Part shown: one piece after another, positions 43,287 through 51,624 of the stretch | Layout: each line of letters starts with the position of its first letter | Numbering within the stretch: the first letter of the stretch is position 1 | Source of the DNA: Verrucomicrobiales bacterium | GTDB taxonomy: Bacteria; Verrucomicrobiota; Verrucomicrobiia; Limisphaerales; J093 | Direction: 5' to 3' | NCBI GenBank assembly: GCA_024233215.1 | Contig: JACKPW010000008.1 | Span: forward strand, 124,001-188,000 | Length of the DNA: 64,000 bases | Program-made: the position numbers and the translations under genes | The notes under the pieces: generated by a model | What the model saw: only the letters and a program-made list of their open reading frames with translations | The model's database searches: none | What the model was told of the DNA's origin: nothing

Positions 43287-43775
43287 TCAGTTCGCCGCCC
43301 GTGCGAGGCTCCCGCCTTCGCCGTCAGTCGCCGCCGACAACACCAGGATTCGCCCCCCGGTCCCGGACTGCGACGAGGGATAAGCCGCACCGGCCCGGGC
43401 GGCCAGCCATCGCTTGTGGTCCTCCACCACCAACTGATGCTGGCGGGTCACCTGAAGCACCTCCTCCAGATCGTCGAGATAACCGTCCTGCCACGTGTCC
43501 GGGCAACGATCCCGCCACTTCAGGAAGTAATGCAGGCTGTTGAGAACATCGGCCAGGGTGGTCAACGGCAACCCCCGGTAGTCCCCGCAGACCGCATCCC
43601 GGACCATTCCCAGCAACAGGCGCACCTCCTGCTCGAGTCGTTGATGCGCGAACTTGCCGGGTGGGATTTGGTTCAGTTTCTGCAGCACCGCTTCCGTGAG
43701 GCGACCGGGTCGGCAGAGATCTTCCACCGCGAAGGCCGCGAGACCGTGATCGAATTCAGGCGTCAAACGCTTCAT
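43287..43775 (-). CDS. Small soluble protein, weakly DUF1232/YkvA-like
   Basis: About 162 residues from ATG 43775 (MKRLTPEFDHGLAAF); ATG 43811 is an alternative, and longer versions run into a hairpin repeat. The central part (VRDAVCGDYRGLPLTTLADVLNS ... DTWQDGYLDDLEEV, two separate segments) recalls DUF1232, whose members have a GxYxxLPWxT...P.D..PD....GYLDD pattern. The hydrophobic helices normal in that family are largely absent here. No function can be assigned. It is divergent from the ADP-ribosylglycohydrolase-like gene and upstream of the HAD-Nudix gene on the same strand, with an 85-base gap. Confidence 0.55.
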   Translation of the reverse strand: MKRLTPEFDHGLAAFAVEDLCRPGRLTEAVLQKLNQIPPGKFAHQRLEQEVRLLLGMVRDAVCGDYRGLPLTTLADVLNSLHYFLKWRDRCPDTWQDGYLDDLEEVLQVTRQHQLVVEDHKRWLAARAGAAYPSSQSGTGGRILVLSAATDGEGGSLARAAN

Positions 43776-43841
43776 GGCGCACAGATTCCCACGGAACGCG
43801 TCCGGACGCATTTGCAGCGCCCCACTCGCTTTGTAACCGCC

Positions 43842-43975
43842 TCTGGAGTGCGGTGGCACGCGAAGCACGACACCGCTTTGGGTTCTCCCAGGCTTGGACA
43901 CCCCCGCAAGCCCCCGCCGAAAACGCCGCCGCCGCCCCGCTCTGTCGGCGCGCTCCAACACGTGTGAGACCTTGC
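43842..43975. repeat. GGAGTGCGG-family hairpin element
   Basis: The element runs from TGGAGTGCGGTGGCACGCGA through AGCACGACACCGCTTTGG to the inverted end GCTCTGTCGGCGCGCTCCA. It is the best-preserved of four copies (others near 8253, 17879 and 51537). It separates two divergent genes, so it may also insulate or end transcription. Confidence 0.65.
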
Positions 43976-44026
43976 CTGCCTTCCCGACGACTGCTAACAA
44001 TCCCTCCCATCAACAGACTCGCCCCC

Positions 44027-45580
44027 ATGCAAGCCACCCGATCATTCAGGTCTTCCCTCGGCGCCATCGCCGGTTCCTTGCTCGTGACTCTCGCCACGCC
44101 GTCCACGTCGACCGCCCAAACCGTCACCCTCAGCCGCGCGGAATTGCTCGACCGCATCCGTGGCGGTTGGGCGGGTCAGATGATCGGCGTGGCATACGGG
44201 GCACCCACCGAGTTTCGTTCGCTTGGGAAGATCGGCGACTGGGATCTGCAGTGGAGGGACGACATGCTGGAGAACACCATCCATCAGGATGACCTCTACG
44301 TGGAGATGACGTTCGCGAAGGTGATGGACGACCTCGGCCTCGACGCCACCTGCAAGGATTACGGCAACGCTTTTCGCGAATCCAAGTATCACCTGTGGCA
44401 CGCCAACGCCGGCGCCCGCCGCGCACTCAACCAGGGCATCCAGGCGCCGTGGTCCGGGCATCCCAAATACAACTTCCACGCCAACGACATCGATTTTCAG
44501 ATCGAGGCCGACTTCATCGGGCTGATGTGCCCGGGTCTGCCGCGTGAATCGAACAAGTACTGCGACCGCGTCGGCCGCGTGATGAATTACGGCGACGGCC
44601 TCTACGGCGGCATGTTCGTCTGCGGCATGTATGCGGCGGGCTACCTCGAGAGTGACCCGCGCAAAGTGGTCGAGGCGGGCCTCGCGTGCATTCCGGCAGA
44701 GAGCGAATACGGCCAGATCATCCGCGACCTGCTCGACTGGAGCGCCGCCCACCCTGAGGATTGGCGCGGTGTCTGGCAGATGGTGGAGGATAAGTGGGAC
44801 AAGCATGATCCCTGCCCCGACGGTTTCCTCCGGCCGTTCAACATCGACGCCAAACTCAACGGCGCCTACATCGCGTTCGGCCTGCTCTTCGGCGGTGGCG
44901 ACTTCGAGAAGACCCTGGAAATCTCGACCCGTTGCGGCCAGGACTCCGACTGCAACCCGTCAAGCGCGGCCGGGGTTCTCGGCGTGATGGTGGGGTATGA
45001 TCGCATCCCCGCGAAGTTCAAGGCCGCCATCCCCACGCTGGAGAGCCGCAAGTTCGACTTCACCGATTACTCCTTCAACGACATCGTCAAATCAACCGAG
45101 GCCCGCGCGCTCAGGATCATCGCCATGACCGGCGGCAAGGTCTCCGACGAAGCGGTGGTGATCCAGGCCCAGCAACCGAAAGCACCGAAACTCGAGCAAT
45201 GGTCCCCCGGCATTCCGGATCGCCGGATCACCGCGAAGGAACCGGCCTGGACCTGGGCCGGTGACTGGCGAACCGACCGCGAGCAGGAGGTCGCCGAACG
45301 CGCGGGCAGCGAGGCCAGCCTGGAGTTCGAGGGCGTGGCGTTGGCCGTCGTCGGGCGACTGGATCAGTCGGGAGGCCGGGCAGACGTCTATCTGGACGGC
45401 AAACGACAGAAACTGCCCCTCGATGCTTACATCGTCCCCAACACCCACGACAACGTGCTCTGGCAGGCCTACGGCTTGAAGCCCGGCAACCACACCCTCC
45501 GCATCGTTCTCACCGGCATCGCGGACAACCGTTCCAGGGGAACCCAGGTGTCGATCTGGGGGGCGGTGGTGTATCGGTGA
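44027..45580 (+). CDS. Secreted ADP-ribosylglycohydrolase-family protein
   Basis: ATG 44027 begins a signal peptide (MQATRSFRSSLGAIAGSLLV...TAQ), giving 517 residues; the frame upstream runs through repeat DNA. The DraG/ARH-fold motifs are RGGWAGQMIGVAYGAPTEF, HQDDLYVEM (metal-binding Asp pair), GGGDFEKTLEIS and RCGQDSDCNPSSAAGVLG (second metal-binding Asp pair). The C-terminal 130 residues form a separate beta-sandwich of carbohydrate-binding type. Exported versions with this layout are common in Planctomycetes and Verrucomicrobiota; the substrate is probably not ADP-ribosylated protein, and a sugar-related role is possible. It ends 190 bases from the convergent holA. Confidence 0.86.
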   Translation: MQATRSFRSSLGAIAGSLLVTLATPSTSTAQTVTLSRAELLDRIRGGWAGQMIGVAYGAPTEFRSLGKIGDWDLQWRDDMLENTIHQDDLYVEMTFAKVMDDLGLDATCKDYGNAFRESKYHLWHANAGARRALNQGIQAPWSGHPKYNFHANDIDFQIEADFIGLMCPGLPRESNKYCDRVGRVMNYGDGLYGGMFVCGMYAAGYLESDPRKVVEAGLACIPAESEYGQIIRDLLDWSAAHPEDWRGVWQMVEDKWDKHDPCPDGFLRPFNIDAKLNGAYIAFGLLFGGGDFEKTLEISTRCGQDSDCNPSSAAGVLGVMVGYDRIPAKFKAAIPTLESRKFDFTDYSFNDIVKSTEARALRIIAMTGGKVSDEAVVIQAQQPKAPKLEQWSPGIPDRRITAKEPAWTWAGDWRTDREQEVAERAGSEASLEFEGVALAVVGRLDQSGGRADVYLDGKRQKLPLDAYIVPNTHDNVLWQAYGLKPGNHTLRIVLTGIADNRSRGTQVSIWGAVVYR

Positions 45581-45770
45581 GTGCGGCAGTTGAGAAGGGA
45601 CTGCGCTTCAGCGGCGGGAACGGCGAGAAGGTTGGCTGAGGCATCAACGCTCAGCCCCCCCTCGTGTGTTGAGTCGTGACACCTGACCTCCGAAACCGGC
45701 CCTGGGGCATTGGACTTCGGCCTTGCTTCGGATTTCGGATTTCGGGCCTTCGGATTTCCCGCCAGCCGGC
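45581..45770. other. Convergent intergenic region
   Basis: The gap between convergent stops holds TCGGATTTCGGATTTCGGGC near 45727-45746, a short tandem motif (TTCGGAT) often scattered in related genomes. No gene or clear terminator is visible. Confidence 0.4.
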
Positions 45771-46967
45771 TCAGCGCAAGCCTCGGCCTCCCACGCCCGC
45801 CCGGCCGGCGGTCCGGCCTTCACCGATGATGCGGACGATGGCCTCCTGCAGCACCAGACCGTGGTCAAGGCTCGAGGAAACGAGCCGAAGATTCGCGGTG
45901 AGCAGGGCCTCCATCGCGGCCCGCAGTTCGTCCACCGAGTAGTTCGCGCACTGGCCCACCGCCTTCGAGACCGGAAACGGATGCATCACCGCCGGATTGA
46001 ACTTCTTCTCCTCGGGCAGCAATCCCTCCGGGAGCCGGGTGAGCGCATCCTTCAATCCGTAGTAGTCCGCATTCGCCGGAAGGTGCTTCAGTCGCACGAG
46101 TTCCTTCACCAGCAGCAACAGGCGCATCTTGCTGACCAGCCCCCCCACCAGCCCGATGGCCGAACGATCCGAGGACAGCTTCACCTGCCAGAGTTCTTGC
46201 TCCAAGTTCTGCAGTGCCCGCGGCAGGTCGCGATCGGCCACCGCCTCCGCCAGGGCAAACGCCTCCGCCTGCCGGGCCGGCACCACCACCGCCGAGACAT
46301 CCGCCGCTGTGATCTGTTTGCGACCGTCGACATACAACGAGAGTTTCTCCGCCTCGGTCGCCAAGCCCCGCAGGTTCGGTCCCACGTTGCTCACCAACTG
46401 CACCAACGCGGCCGGTTCAATGGATTGACCGTGCCGGTCGAACTCGCCCCGCACAAAAGCCTCTGCCCGATGGACCCAGTCCCGGTCCTCCGCCAGCCCC
46501 GCGTGAAGTTCCACCACCCCCACGCTCTGGGCGGTCTTGTAGAAGCTTCGGCGTCGGTCCACCTTGCCCGCGCTGATCAGGAGCCGGACCTTCTCCCAGC
46601 CGAACCCTTGCAGTTCGCCCGCGAAATCCGACACCGCCTGAAGCACGGCCTTGCCCTCCGAAACGCGGCCCTCGCCCAGAAAGGTGCAATCCTTGAGCCA
46701 GACCACCTTCGCCCCGCCAAAGAACGGCAGCGTCTGCAAGGCCTCCCGGACCTGACGCAGCACCCGCTGGACCTGATCGACCGTGTCCGCGGTGCCATCG
46801 ACGGTTTCGTGATCCATGCCGCCCGCCGCCTCGCACCAGGCGCCAAAAACCTGCCGGGCCCGCTGCTTCACCCCATAATCGTCATCGCCGCAGACAAGCA
46901 GCAGCGGTGTGGATTCCACCGACAGGCTCTTTGCCGGGGCAGCGGCGCGTTTACGGGGAGGAGGCAT
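45771..46967 (-). CDS. holA: DNA polymerase III delta subunit
   Basis: HolA is the clamp-loader subunit that opens the beta sliding clamp. The start at ATG 46967 (MPPPRKRAAAPAKS) gives 398 residues, somewhat longer than E. coli HolA (343) because of a basic N-terminal extension and a glycine-rich tail. Recognisable parts are LLLVCGDDDYGVKQRARQVF (N-terminal strand-helix), VWLKDCTFL, LLISAGKVDRRRSFYK, VSNVGPNLRGLATEAEKLSLY and ITAADVSAVV, ending in the domain III helices. An ATG at 47081 gives an unlikely longer N-terminus. It appears to be transcribed alone. Confidence 0.93.
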   Translation of the reverse strand: MPPPRKRAAAPAKSLSVESTPLLLVCGDDDYGVKQRARQVFGAWCEAAGGMDHETVDGTADTVDQVQRVLRQVREALQTLPFFGGAKVVWLKDCTFLGEGRVSEGKAVLQAVSDFAGELQGFGWEKVRLLISAGKVDRRRSFYKTAQSVGVVELHAGLAEDRDWVHRAEAFVRGEFDRHGQSIEPAALVQLVSNVGPNLRGLATEAEKLSLYVDGRKQITAADVSAVVVPARQAEAFALAEAVADRDLPRALQNLEQELWQVKLSSDRSAIGLVGGLVSKMRLLLLVKELVRLKHLPANADYYGLKDALTRLPEGLLPEEKKFNPAVMHPFPVSKAVGQCANYSVDELRAAMEALLTANLRLVSSSLDHGLVLQEAIVRIIGEGRTAGRAGVGGRGLR

Positions 46968-47186
46968 GGTCCTGGGAGAAGCAGTTGAACCGAAGCCGAA
47001 AGTGGGAGGACGCAGTTCGCCGGAAACAAGCGCCGCCCGCCCGCCTGGCCAACCAGGCAAACCCATCCACCGGGTCGTCAAGGATCGGGCGGTGAAGCCT
47101 ATCTGCGTTCATCCACGTGGATCTGCGGTTGGTTGGGCAGTGGAGCGGGGTTTCCCACCTGACGGCAGGTCGTGGGAATCGCCCGT

Positions 47187-47660
47187 TCAATCCGAATCTT
47201 CCTCGTCTCCCCCGCTTTCCCCGGCATCGCTTTGCGCCTGGGCCAGGACCGCGGACATGTCCTCCACCTGATCGAAGAGCTTGCGCGTGACGTAAATCGG
47301 CTTCTTGTGGGCGGTGGCGAGGGCGATGGAATCGCTGGGACGGGCGTCAAGTTCGACAATCTTCCGCCCCAACTCGTTCTTCTGCTCCAGGAACAAGCGC
47401 GCGAAGTAGGTGGAGTTCTTGAGTTCGGTGATGAGCACCCGCTGGATGGTCACCCCGAGGGCTTCGAGCAACTCGTTGATCAGGTCGTGCGTCAACGGCC
47501 GTTCCTTGGGCGCCCCCTGCATGAACATGCCGATGATCGCGCCCATGTTGTTCTCGACCTGGATGACGAACACCTTTTCCTCATTGCCGACGAACACCGC
47601 GCACCCGTGGTTTGTCGGGACCAACGCGCGGATTTCGACCGGAATGACCTGATTCTTCAT
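47187..47660 (-). CDS. Bifunctional nuclease (DUF151) family protein
   Basis: The protein has 157 residues. The BFN/DUF151 core is clear: VPVEIR-like VIPVEIRALV, CAVFVGNEEKVFVIQVENNMG, RPLTHDLINELLEALGV, VLITELKNSTYFARLFLE and ELDARPSDSIALA. Plant homologues have DNase and RNase activity, while the bacterial function is unsettled. The last 25 residues are acidic (DAGESGGDEEDSD). It is a highly conserved single-copy gene in Verrucomicrobiota. The SD-like region upstream is modest; ATG 47660 matches the conserved N-terminus. Confidence 0.92.
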   Translation of the reverse strand: MKNQVIPVEIRALVPTNHGCAVFVGNEEKVFVIQVENNMGAIIGMFMQGAPKERPLTHDLINELLEALGVTIQRVLITELKNSTYFARLFLEQKNELGRKIVELDARPSDSIALATAHKKPIYVTRKLFDQVEDMSAVLAQAQSDAGESGGDEEDSD

Positions 47661-47960
47661 GCCGCAAGTCTAGGACCAACAGCCGGAAAGACAAGCACGC
47701 GGGAGGGGGGGGCATTCCCGCGCCTTCCCCGACGGAGGAGGCGGTCCGGCAACTCTCGCGTTCGGCAAGGAAGAAGTCAGTCCCGCAACCCGGGGGGTTG
47801 CCAGCGATTAGCCGGGGGTCGCAGCACCGCGAAGACCCCCGGTGGCCCCGCAAGAACCGATCCCGACCCTGGAAGGGTCGCAGAACGGTGTCCCGTGACG
47901 CACGGTTCTGGAGCCCTCGAGGGGTGCGACGGCAGCGGCATGCTGACCCGGGGGTGCGAC
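47661..47960. repeat. CCC-N-GGG repeat array
   Basis: Bases 47776-47960 repeat the module order seen at 4669-4862 and 21648-21860: AACCCGGGGGGTTGCCAGCG, ATTAGCCGGGGGTCGCAGC, GACCCTGGAAGGGTCGCAGA and CCCTCGAGGGGTGCGAC. The transposon described next begins at or just after the end of this array. Nothing coding is seen. Confidence 0.7.
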
Positions 47961-48114
47961 ACCGACATGTGGCGTAACGCGATATTTCGTGGAGGAGCTG
48001 TGAGGAATGGTCCGTGGGGAAGCGCCGTGGGGTGGCGGGATATTCCGTGGATAAGGGAGACGAGGGAGCGCTTCGTGGAAGCGATGGGAAGATGCCGGGT
48101 TGGGTGGCGGCGGC

Positions 48115-48519
48115 TTACGGGAGGCCGAGTCGTTGCTTGATGTGGCGGATCTGACGTAACGCGTGGGCGCGACGCGCTTGGGCTTGTTCCGGGGACAGAG
48201 CGGGTGGAGGCGGCGGAGGAGGGGGTTGAGGTTTGGGCGGGGGCCGGAGGCGGACGCGGGCGATGTTGAGGTCTTCCTCGAAGCGGTCGGGTTGGAGGAG
48301 GTTGGAGAGCTTGAGGGCGCCGACGTTGCGGCGTTGTTGGCGGATTTCCCCCTGGAGGTAAGTGATCACGCGGCGCAGGTCCTCGAGGTTGAAGCCGGCG
48401 CGCAACAGCTCGAACCACTGGCGCTCGCGGTCGTAACGCAGACTCAGGCTCTGGCCGGTGAGACGGCAATAGAGCTGGTGGGCGGCGAGGATGTGGTTGG
48501 GACCGACGGGGGAAGGCAT
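48115..48519 (-). CDS. Small accessory protein of the transposon
   Basis: The protein has 134 residues from ATG 48519. The first 80 residues are helical (HILAAHQLYCRLTGQ, WFELLRAGFNLEDLRRVITY, LQGEIRQQRRNVGALKLSNLL). They read like a helix-turn-helix-type or replication-associated domain. A proline run (PPPKPQPPPPPPPPAL) leads to a basic helical C-terminus (ARRAHALRQIRHIKQRLGLP). It begins 7 bases after the ATPase stop and is the last gene of the element. I do not recognise a named family. A target-selection or transposase-regulator role, as for the third gene of Tni-type transposons, is possible but unproven. Confidence 0.7.
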   Translation of the reverse strand: MPSPVGPNHILAAHQLYCRLTGQSLSLRYDRERQWFELLRAGFNLEDLRRVITYLQGEIRQQRRNVGALKLSNLLQPDRFEEDLNIARVRLRPPPKPQPPPPPPPPALSPEQAQARRAHALRQIRHIKQRLGLP

Positions 48520-48526
48520 AAGCGGG

Positions 48527-49381
48527 TCAGGCCGGGAGCACCTCCTGCGGAGGTCGAGCCAGTCCCGGCACGCAGGGAACCGATTGGAGCGCACCGTTGA
48601 CGTGGTCGGGAGTGATGCGTTGGGCCTGCCCGGTGGCGGCGAGGATCCAGGCCGAACGGGCGAGCAGCGAGAGGCTGCGGGGGATGCCACCGCTGGCGTT
48701 GACGAGCAACTCGGAGGCGGCGGGTTCCAAGGAGGCAGCACTCAAGCCGACGGCGGTGAGAGCGGTAGTGAGGTATTGGGCGCATTGTTCCGGAGTCCAA
48801 GGGGCAAGATTCCGGTGGCAGCCCAGACGGGAGTAAAGGGCCCGTTGACTCCGGAGCTGGAGGGTGCTCAAGAGGAACTCGTCACCCAGGAGGATGAGGG
48901 CGAAGGAGGGATGCTGGGGCAGGTTCAGGCCCAGGAGGAGGCGGATCTCCTCGAGACTCGAAGCGCTGAGGTTCTGGGCCTCATCGACCAGGACCACGGG
49001 GATGCGGTGTTCGAGTTGAGCGAAGGCGTCCTCGATGAACTGGAGGTTGCGTTCGCGGCGGAAGGAGACCGGTTTGCCGAGTTTGGTGGCGAGGGAGGCG
49101 AGGATGCCGCAGCCGCTCAAGGTGGCGTGGGTGAGGCAGAGGGGGGCGAAGAGGCGGGAGTCGAGGGCGCGGAGCCAACGACCGGCCAGGGCGCTCTTGC
49201 CGACGCCGTTGGGACCGGTCAGGAGCATGACCGAACGGAGCGTGGCGGTTTGGGTGAGGGCATCGGTGGCGGCGTGCATGGCCGGGGTTTCGAGCCAGTC
49301 CTCGGGGTTGGCCAGACTGAAGGGAACGGCGCTGGCGCCCCATTGGCGGGCGAGCAGGTTGAGGTCAGTGGGAGGTTTCAT
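48527..49381 (-). CDS. ExeA/TniB-like AAA+ transposition ATPase
   Basis: The protein has 284 residues from ATG 49381, which lies 17 bases inside the transposase gene. Walker A is GPNGVGKS (56-63) and Walker B VVLVDEAQN (129-137), followed by the sensor region LILLGDEFLLSTL and arginine-finger-like ALYSRLGCHR. The layout with an AQN after Walker B matches ExeA/TniB/MuB-type ATPases that mark target DNA and stimulate the transposase. Overlapping reading frames imply fixed co-expression. The usual C-terminal winged-helix part (GIPRSLSLLARSAW, ITPDHVNGAL) is present. Confidence 0.88.
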   Translation of the reverse strand: MKPPTDLNLLARQWGASAVPFSLANPEDWLETPAMHAATDALTQTATLRSVMLLTGPNGVGKSALAGRWLRALDSRLFAPLCLTHATLSGCGILASLATKLGKPVSFRRERNLQFIEDAFAQLEHRIPVVLVDEAQNLSASSLEEIRLLLGLNLPQHPSFALILLGDEFLLSTLQLRSQRALYSRLGCHRNLAPWTPEQCAQYLTTALTAVGLSAASLEPAASELLVNASGGIPRSLSLLARSAWILAATGQAQRITPDHVNGALQSVPCVPGLARPPQEVLPA

Positions 49382-50648
49382 GATCGTTTCCTTTGCGGGG
49401 CAGGCGGCTGTTGAGGTGGCGGTCAACCAGGCGGGCCAGGCCGAAGGACTGGCCCCGGTAATCGACTTCGACCCGGGCAAAGGTCCAGGGATCGAAGCAG
49501 AGGCGTACTTCCAGGCCCCGGAGGGCGAGGTCGACCTCGTAAAGTCGACTCTCCAGGCGCACGGTACCGTCCTTGCGAACGACCCGCGTCTTCTGGGCAT
49601 AGAAGAGCCGGTCGAGATTCTGGTGGGGGTCGAGCAGGCGGAGGTGGGCGCTGCCGCGGGTGAAGCGTTCATGAGGGCTCATGGCGATGCCCTCATGGTG
49701 ACGGGGGTGATAGACGCCGGCGATCCAGTCGGCGAGCTTGGCGTTGAGTTCCTCCAGGGAGGCGGGAACCTGGTCCGGCAGGCGCAAGCTCACTTCAAAG
49801 TCCCGTTGGAGGGTGCCGAAGAACCGTTCGATCTTTCCCTTGCTCCAGGCGTGATAGGGTTTGGCGTGGAGCAGGCGGATGCCGAGGTTGGCACAGATGA
49901 GGCGGGTGTGGTCATTGGTGAAGGGTCCGCCCTGGTCGGTGTAGAGCTTGCGGGGCAGGCCGCGGCGACGGAGGGCCTCCTTGAAGCTCTGGTGGAAGCA
50001 GCGGGTGTTGGCTTGGAAGTAATAGGCGGCGTGGACGACGACGCGGGAGTGATCGTCGAGGAGGACACACAGATGGGTGGGGACGGCTTTCTTGTGACCG
50101 GGAAGGTGGAGGAAGGGACCGGGGGAGAAGTCGGCCATCCAAAGGTCGTTGACCACCGGGGCTTCGAAGGCCTTGGTGGGGCCGCTGACGCTTTGGCGCA
50201 GGAGGTTGCGGCGGGAGCGATGGCCCAAGTCGTGACGCTGCAAGGCGCGGTAGATGGCACTCAAGGCGGGCAGTTTGGGGTCCTGCTGGCGCCAGAGTCG
50301 GTGGAGGACCTTGATGGGGATGGCGGGATGAATGCGGACCTGGGTGAGAATGAACTGTTCCTGCTCCGGGGTGAGGGTGCGGGGCACGCCCCGATCAGAA
50401 CGGGTCTTGGGACGGAGGGCGGCAAAGCCGCCGTGTTGATAGGCATACCACCAGTCTTCCAAGGTGCGGAGGGCGACCGGACCGATACCTTCGGCCGGGT
50501 CGGAGGAGACCTTGGAGGCAGCGGCGACGGTTTCCAGGGCCAGCCTCAAGGGCATCGGCCGCCGGAGCAGCTCCTGGAGTTTGCTGATGAGGGCGAACCG
50601 GGCCAGGGCCACCGCCTCGGCCCGGTCTGACGAGGGTGTCGTTGTCAT
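49365..50648 (-). CDS. DDE-type integrase/transposase
   Basis: The protein has 427 residues from ATG 50648. An N-terminal helix-turn-helix region (ALRTLEDWWYAYQHGGFAAL, TLTPEQEQFILTQV) precedes an rve-type RNase-H-fold catalytic core. The acidic triad is D173 (LWMADFS), D238 (YTDQGGPF) and E274 (GKIERFFGTLQ), with 35 residues between the second Asp and Glu, the classic D,D35E spacing. A Mu-type C-terminal beta-barrel follows (RVVRKDGTVRLESRLYEV). The triad and flanks are intact, so the enzyme looks functional. It pairs with the overlapping ATPase gene. Confidence 0.93.
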   Translation of the reverse strand: MTTTPSSDRAEAVALARFALISKLQELLRRPMPLRLALETVAAASKVSSDPAEGIGPVALRTLEDWWYAYQHGGFAALRPKTRSDRGVPRTLTPEQEQFILTQVRIHPAIPIKVLHRLWRQQDPKLPALSAIYRALQRHDLGHRSRRNLLRQSVSGPTKAFEAPVVNDLWMADFSPGPFLHLPGHKKAVPTHLCVLLDDHSRVVVHAAYYFQANTRCFHQSFKEALRRRGLPRKLYTDQGGPFTNDHTRLICANLGIRLLHAKPYHAWSKGKIERFFGTLQRDFEVSLRLPDQVPASLEELNAKLADWIAGVYHPRHHEGIAMSPHERFTRGSAHLRLLDPHQNLDRLFYAQKTRVVRKDGTVRLESRLYEVDLALRGLEVRLCFDPWTFARVEVDYRGQSFGLARLVDRHLNSRLPRKGNDHETSH

Positions 50649-50749
50649 GGCCGCGAGGATCAGCCGGGGTGTTGGGCCGGGCCAAACCAACGGTTGTGTG
50701 GGATCGGCTCCGAGGTTCCCGTGACGACACCCTCCCGGAGAAAACGCGC

Positions 50750-51337
50750 TCAAGCCGGCAGCCGCAGACAACGATAGTCCCCCAGCAGGGATTGCTTGCC
50801 GACCCGGGCCAGGAAGTCGAGGATCCCGGCCAGTGACCGCTTGGCGCGGCGCATCTGTAACCACAGATCCCGCGCGGAATCGATCACACTCGGCAGCCGC
50901 AGATCAAAGGCCTTTTGTAAGTGGGAACCTCTGGTCTGAAACCGAGCCCAAGCCCGACGCAGGCACCCTGCCTCGAGCAGACCAGGCGGGGGATCGGGAC
51001 CCGTTCCCACCCCCGCCTGGCCATCCAGGAAAGCCTCCAGTCGCGGGACTTTCACCGGTCGGTAGGGAAGATGTTCCACCGGCAATACCGAAACGGTCAG
51101 ACCGCAGCGCCGGCAGAGGTAACGGGCGATGGTGAGGAACTCCGAGCCCGCGGGTGCGGCATAGCGACGATAGAAGCCGTGGCGATGCAGCCGCCCGGGG
51201 CACTCACGAGGACACGGCGGCCGTTCCCCAACAAAGCTGTCCGCCCGGATTTGAATGGCGCCCTCAGAAACAGCACGCCGTCCCAGTCGGCAATCCCGAA
51301 TTGCTCCCGTGACCCCGTGACCTCCTCCACAATCCAT
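50750..51337 (-). CDS. DUF6431-like zinc-binding protein of the transposon
   Basis: The protein has 195 residues. A zinc-ribbon-like part carries CPRECPGRLHRHGFYRRY and then YLCRRCGLTVSVLPVEHLP, a pattern I associate with the DUF6431 domain and with zinc-ribbon heads of transposases. The C-terminal half is helical and basic (ARDLWLQMRRAKRSLAGILDFL). It is the first gene of the element, about 100 bases before the transposase, in the same direction. A role in recognising transposon ends or target DNA is plausible. The start ATG 51337 is the only ATG; the first 30 residues are not well supported. Confidence 0.78.
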   Translation of the reverse strand: MDCGGGHGVTGAIRDCRLGRRAVSEGAIQIRADSFVGERPPCPRECPGRLHRHGFYRRYAAPAGSEFLTIARYLCRRCGLTVSVLPVEHLPYRPVKVPRLEAFLDGQAGVGTGPDPPPGLLEAGCLRRAWARFQTRGSHLQKAFDLRLPSVIDSARDLWLQMRRAKRSLAGILDFLARVGKQSLLGDYRCLRLPA

Positions 51338-51624
51338 TTCCTCACCGTTCCCTCATTCCCCCCACGGATTACTCCGCACCGTTACACCGACACACCGAGT
51401 GTCGGAGGCTTCCCCTCACAGGGGAACGACCTCCTCCGGGTCAGGTCCGTCAACATCAGCATGCCACCACGAACGAGGGGGAGGAGGATTGCGATTGGCA
51501 GGAAACCGTTGTTCTTGAGCCTTCCGTTGCCGCCGTGTAAGCGGTGAAAGCTCCGTTTTTCACCGCACTCCAAGACCTCGCGGATTGCGCGGAGCCTGGT
51601 TGCCGCTTTGGGTTTGGGAGTCCA
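51338..51624. repeat. Right-end region of transposon and GGAGTGCGG-family fragment
   Basis: Bases 51390-51408 contain CCGACACACCGAGTGTCGG, a perfect short palindrome that could be part of the transposon right end. Bases 51537-51600 contain GTAAGCGGTGAAAGCTCCGT and TTTTCACCGCACTCCAAGAC, an inverted copy of the element best seen at 43842 and 8253. No gene is seen. Confidence 0.5.

Larger units (their letters stand above)
47965..51480 (-). mobile_element. Four-gene DDE transposon (DUF6431 protein, transposase, AAA+ ATPase, small protein)
   Basis: Four intact minus-strand genes (51337 to 48115) are arranged with short gaps or overlaps, as in transposons that use a DDE transposase with an ATPase helper (IS21 IstA/IstB, Mu A/B and TniA/TniB pairs). 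Boundaries are approximate. On the left, CGTGG-centred motifs recur at 47988, 48013, 48026, 48046 and 48074 (for example TATTTCGTGGAGGAG and TATTCCGTGGATAAGG). On the right, similar sequences occur inverted (CCACGGATTACT near 51362; CCACCACGAACG near 51464). Multiple transposase-binding sites at each end would be typical. No target-site duplication could be confirmed by eye. The flanks are dispersed repeats on both sides. Confidence 0.75.

Noticed and set aside
49035..50630. 531-codon glycine/valine/glutamate-rich plus-strand frame in the transposon
   Set aside because: Antisense to the transposase and ATPase, which have intact catalytic motifs. The repetitive composition is what the reverse frame of GC-rich coding DNA gives.
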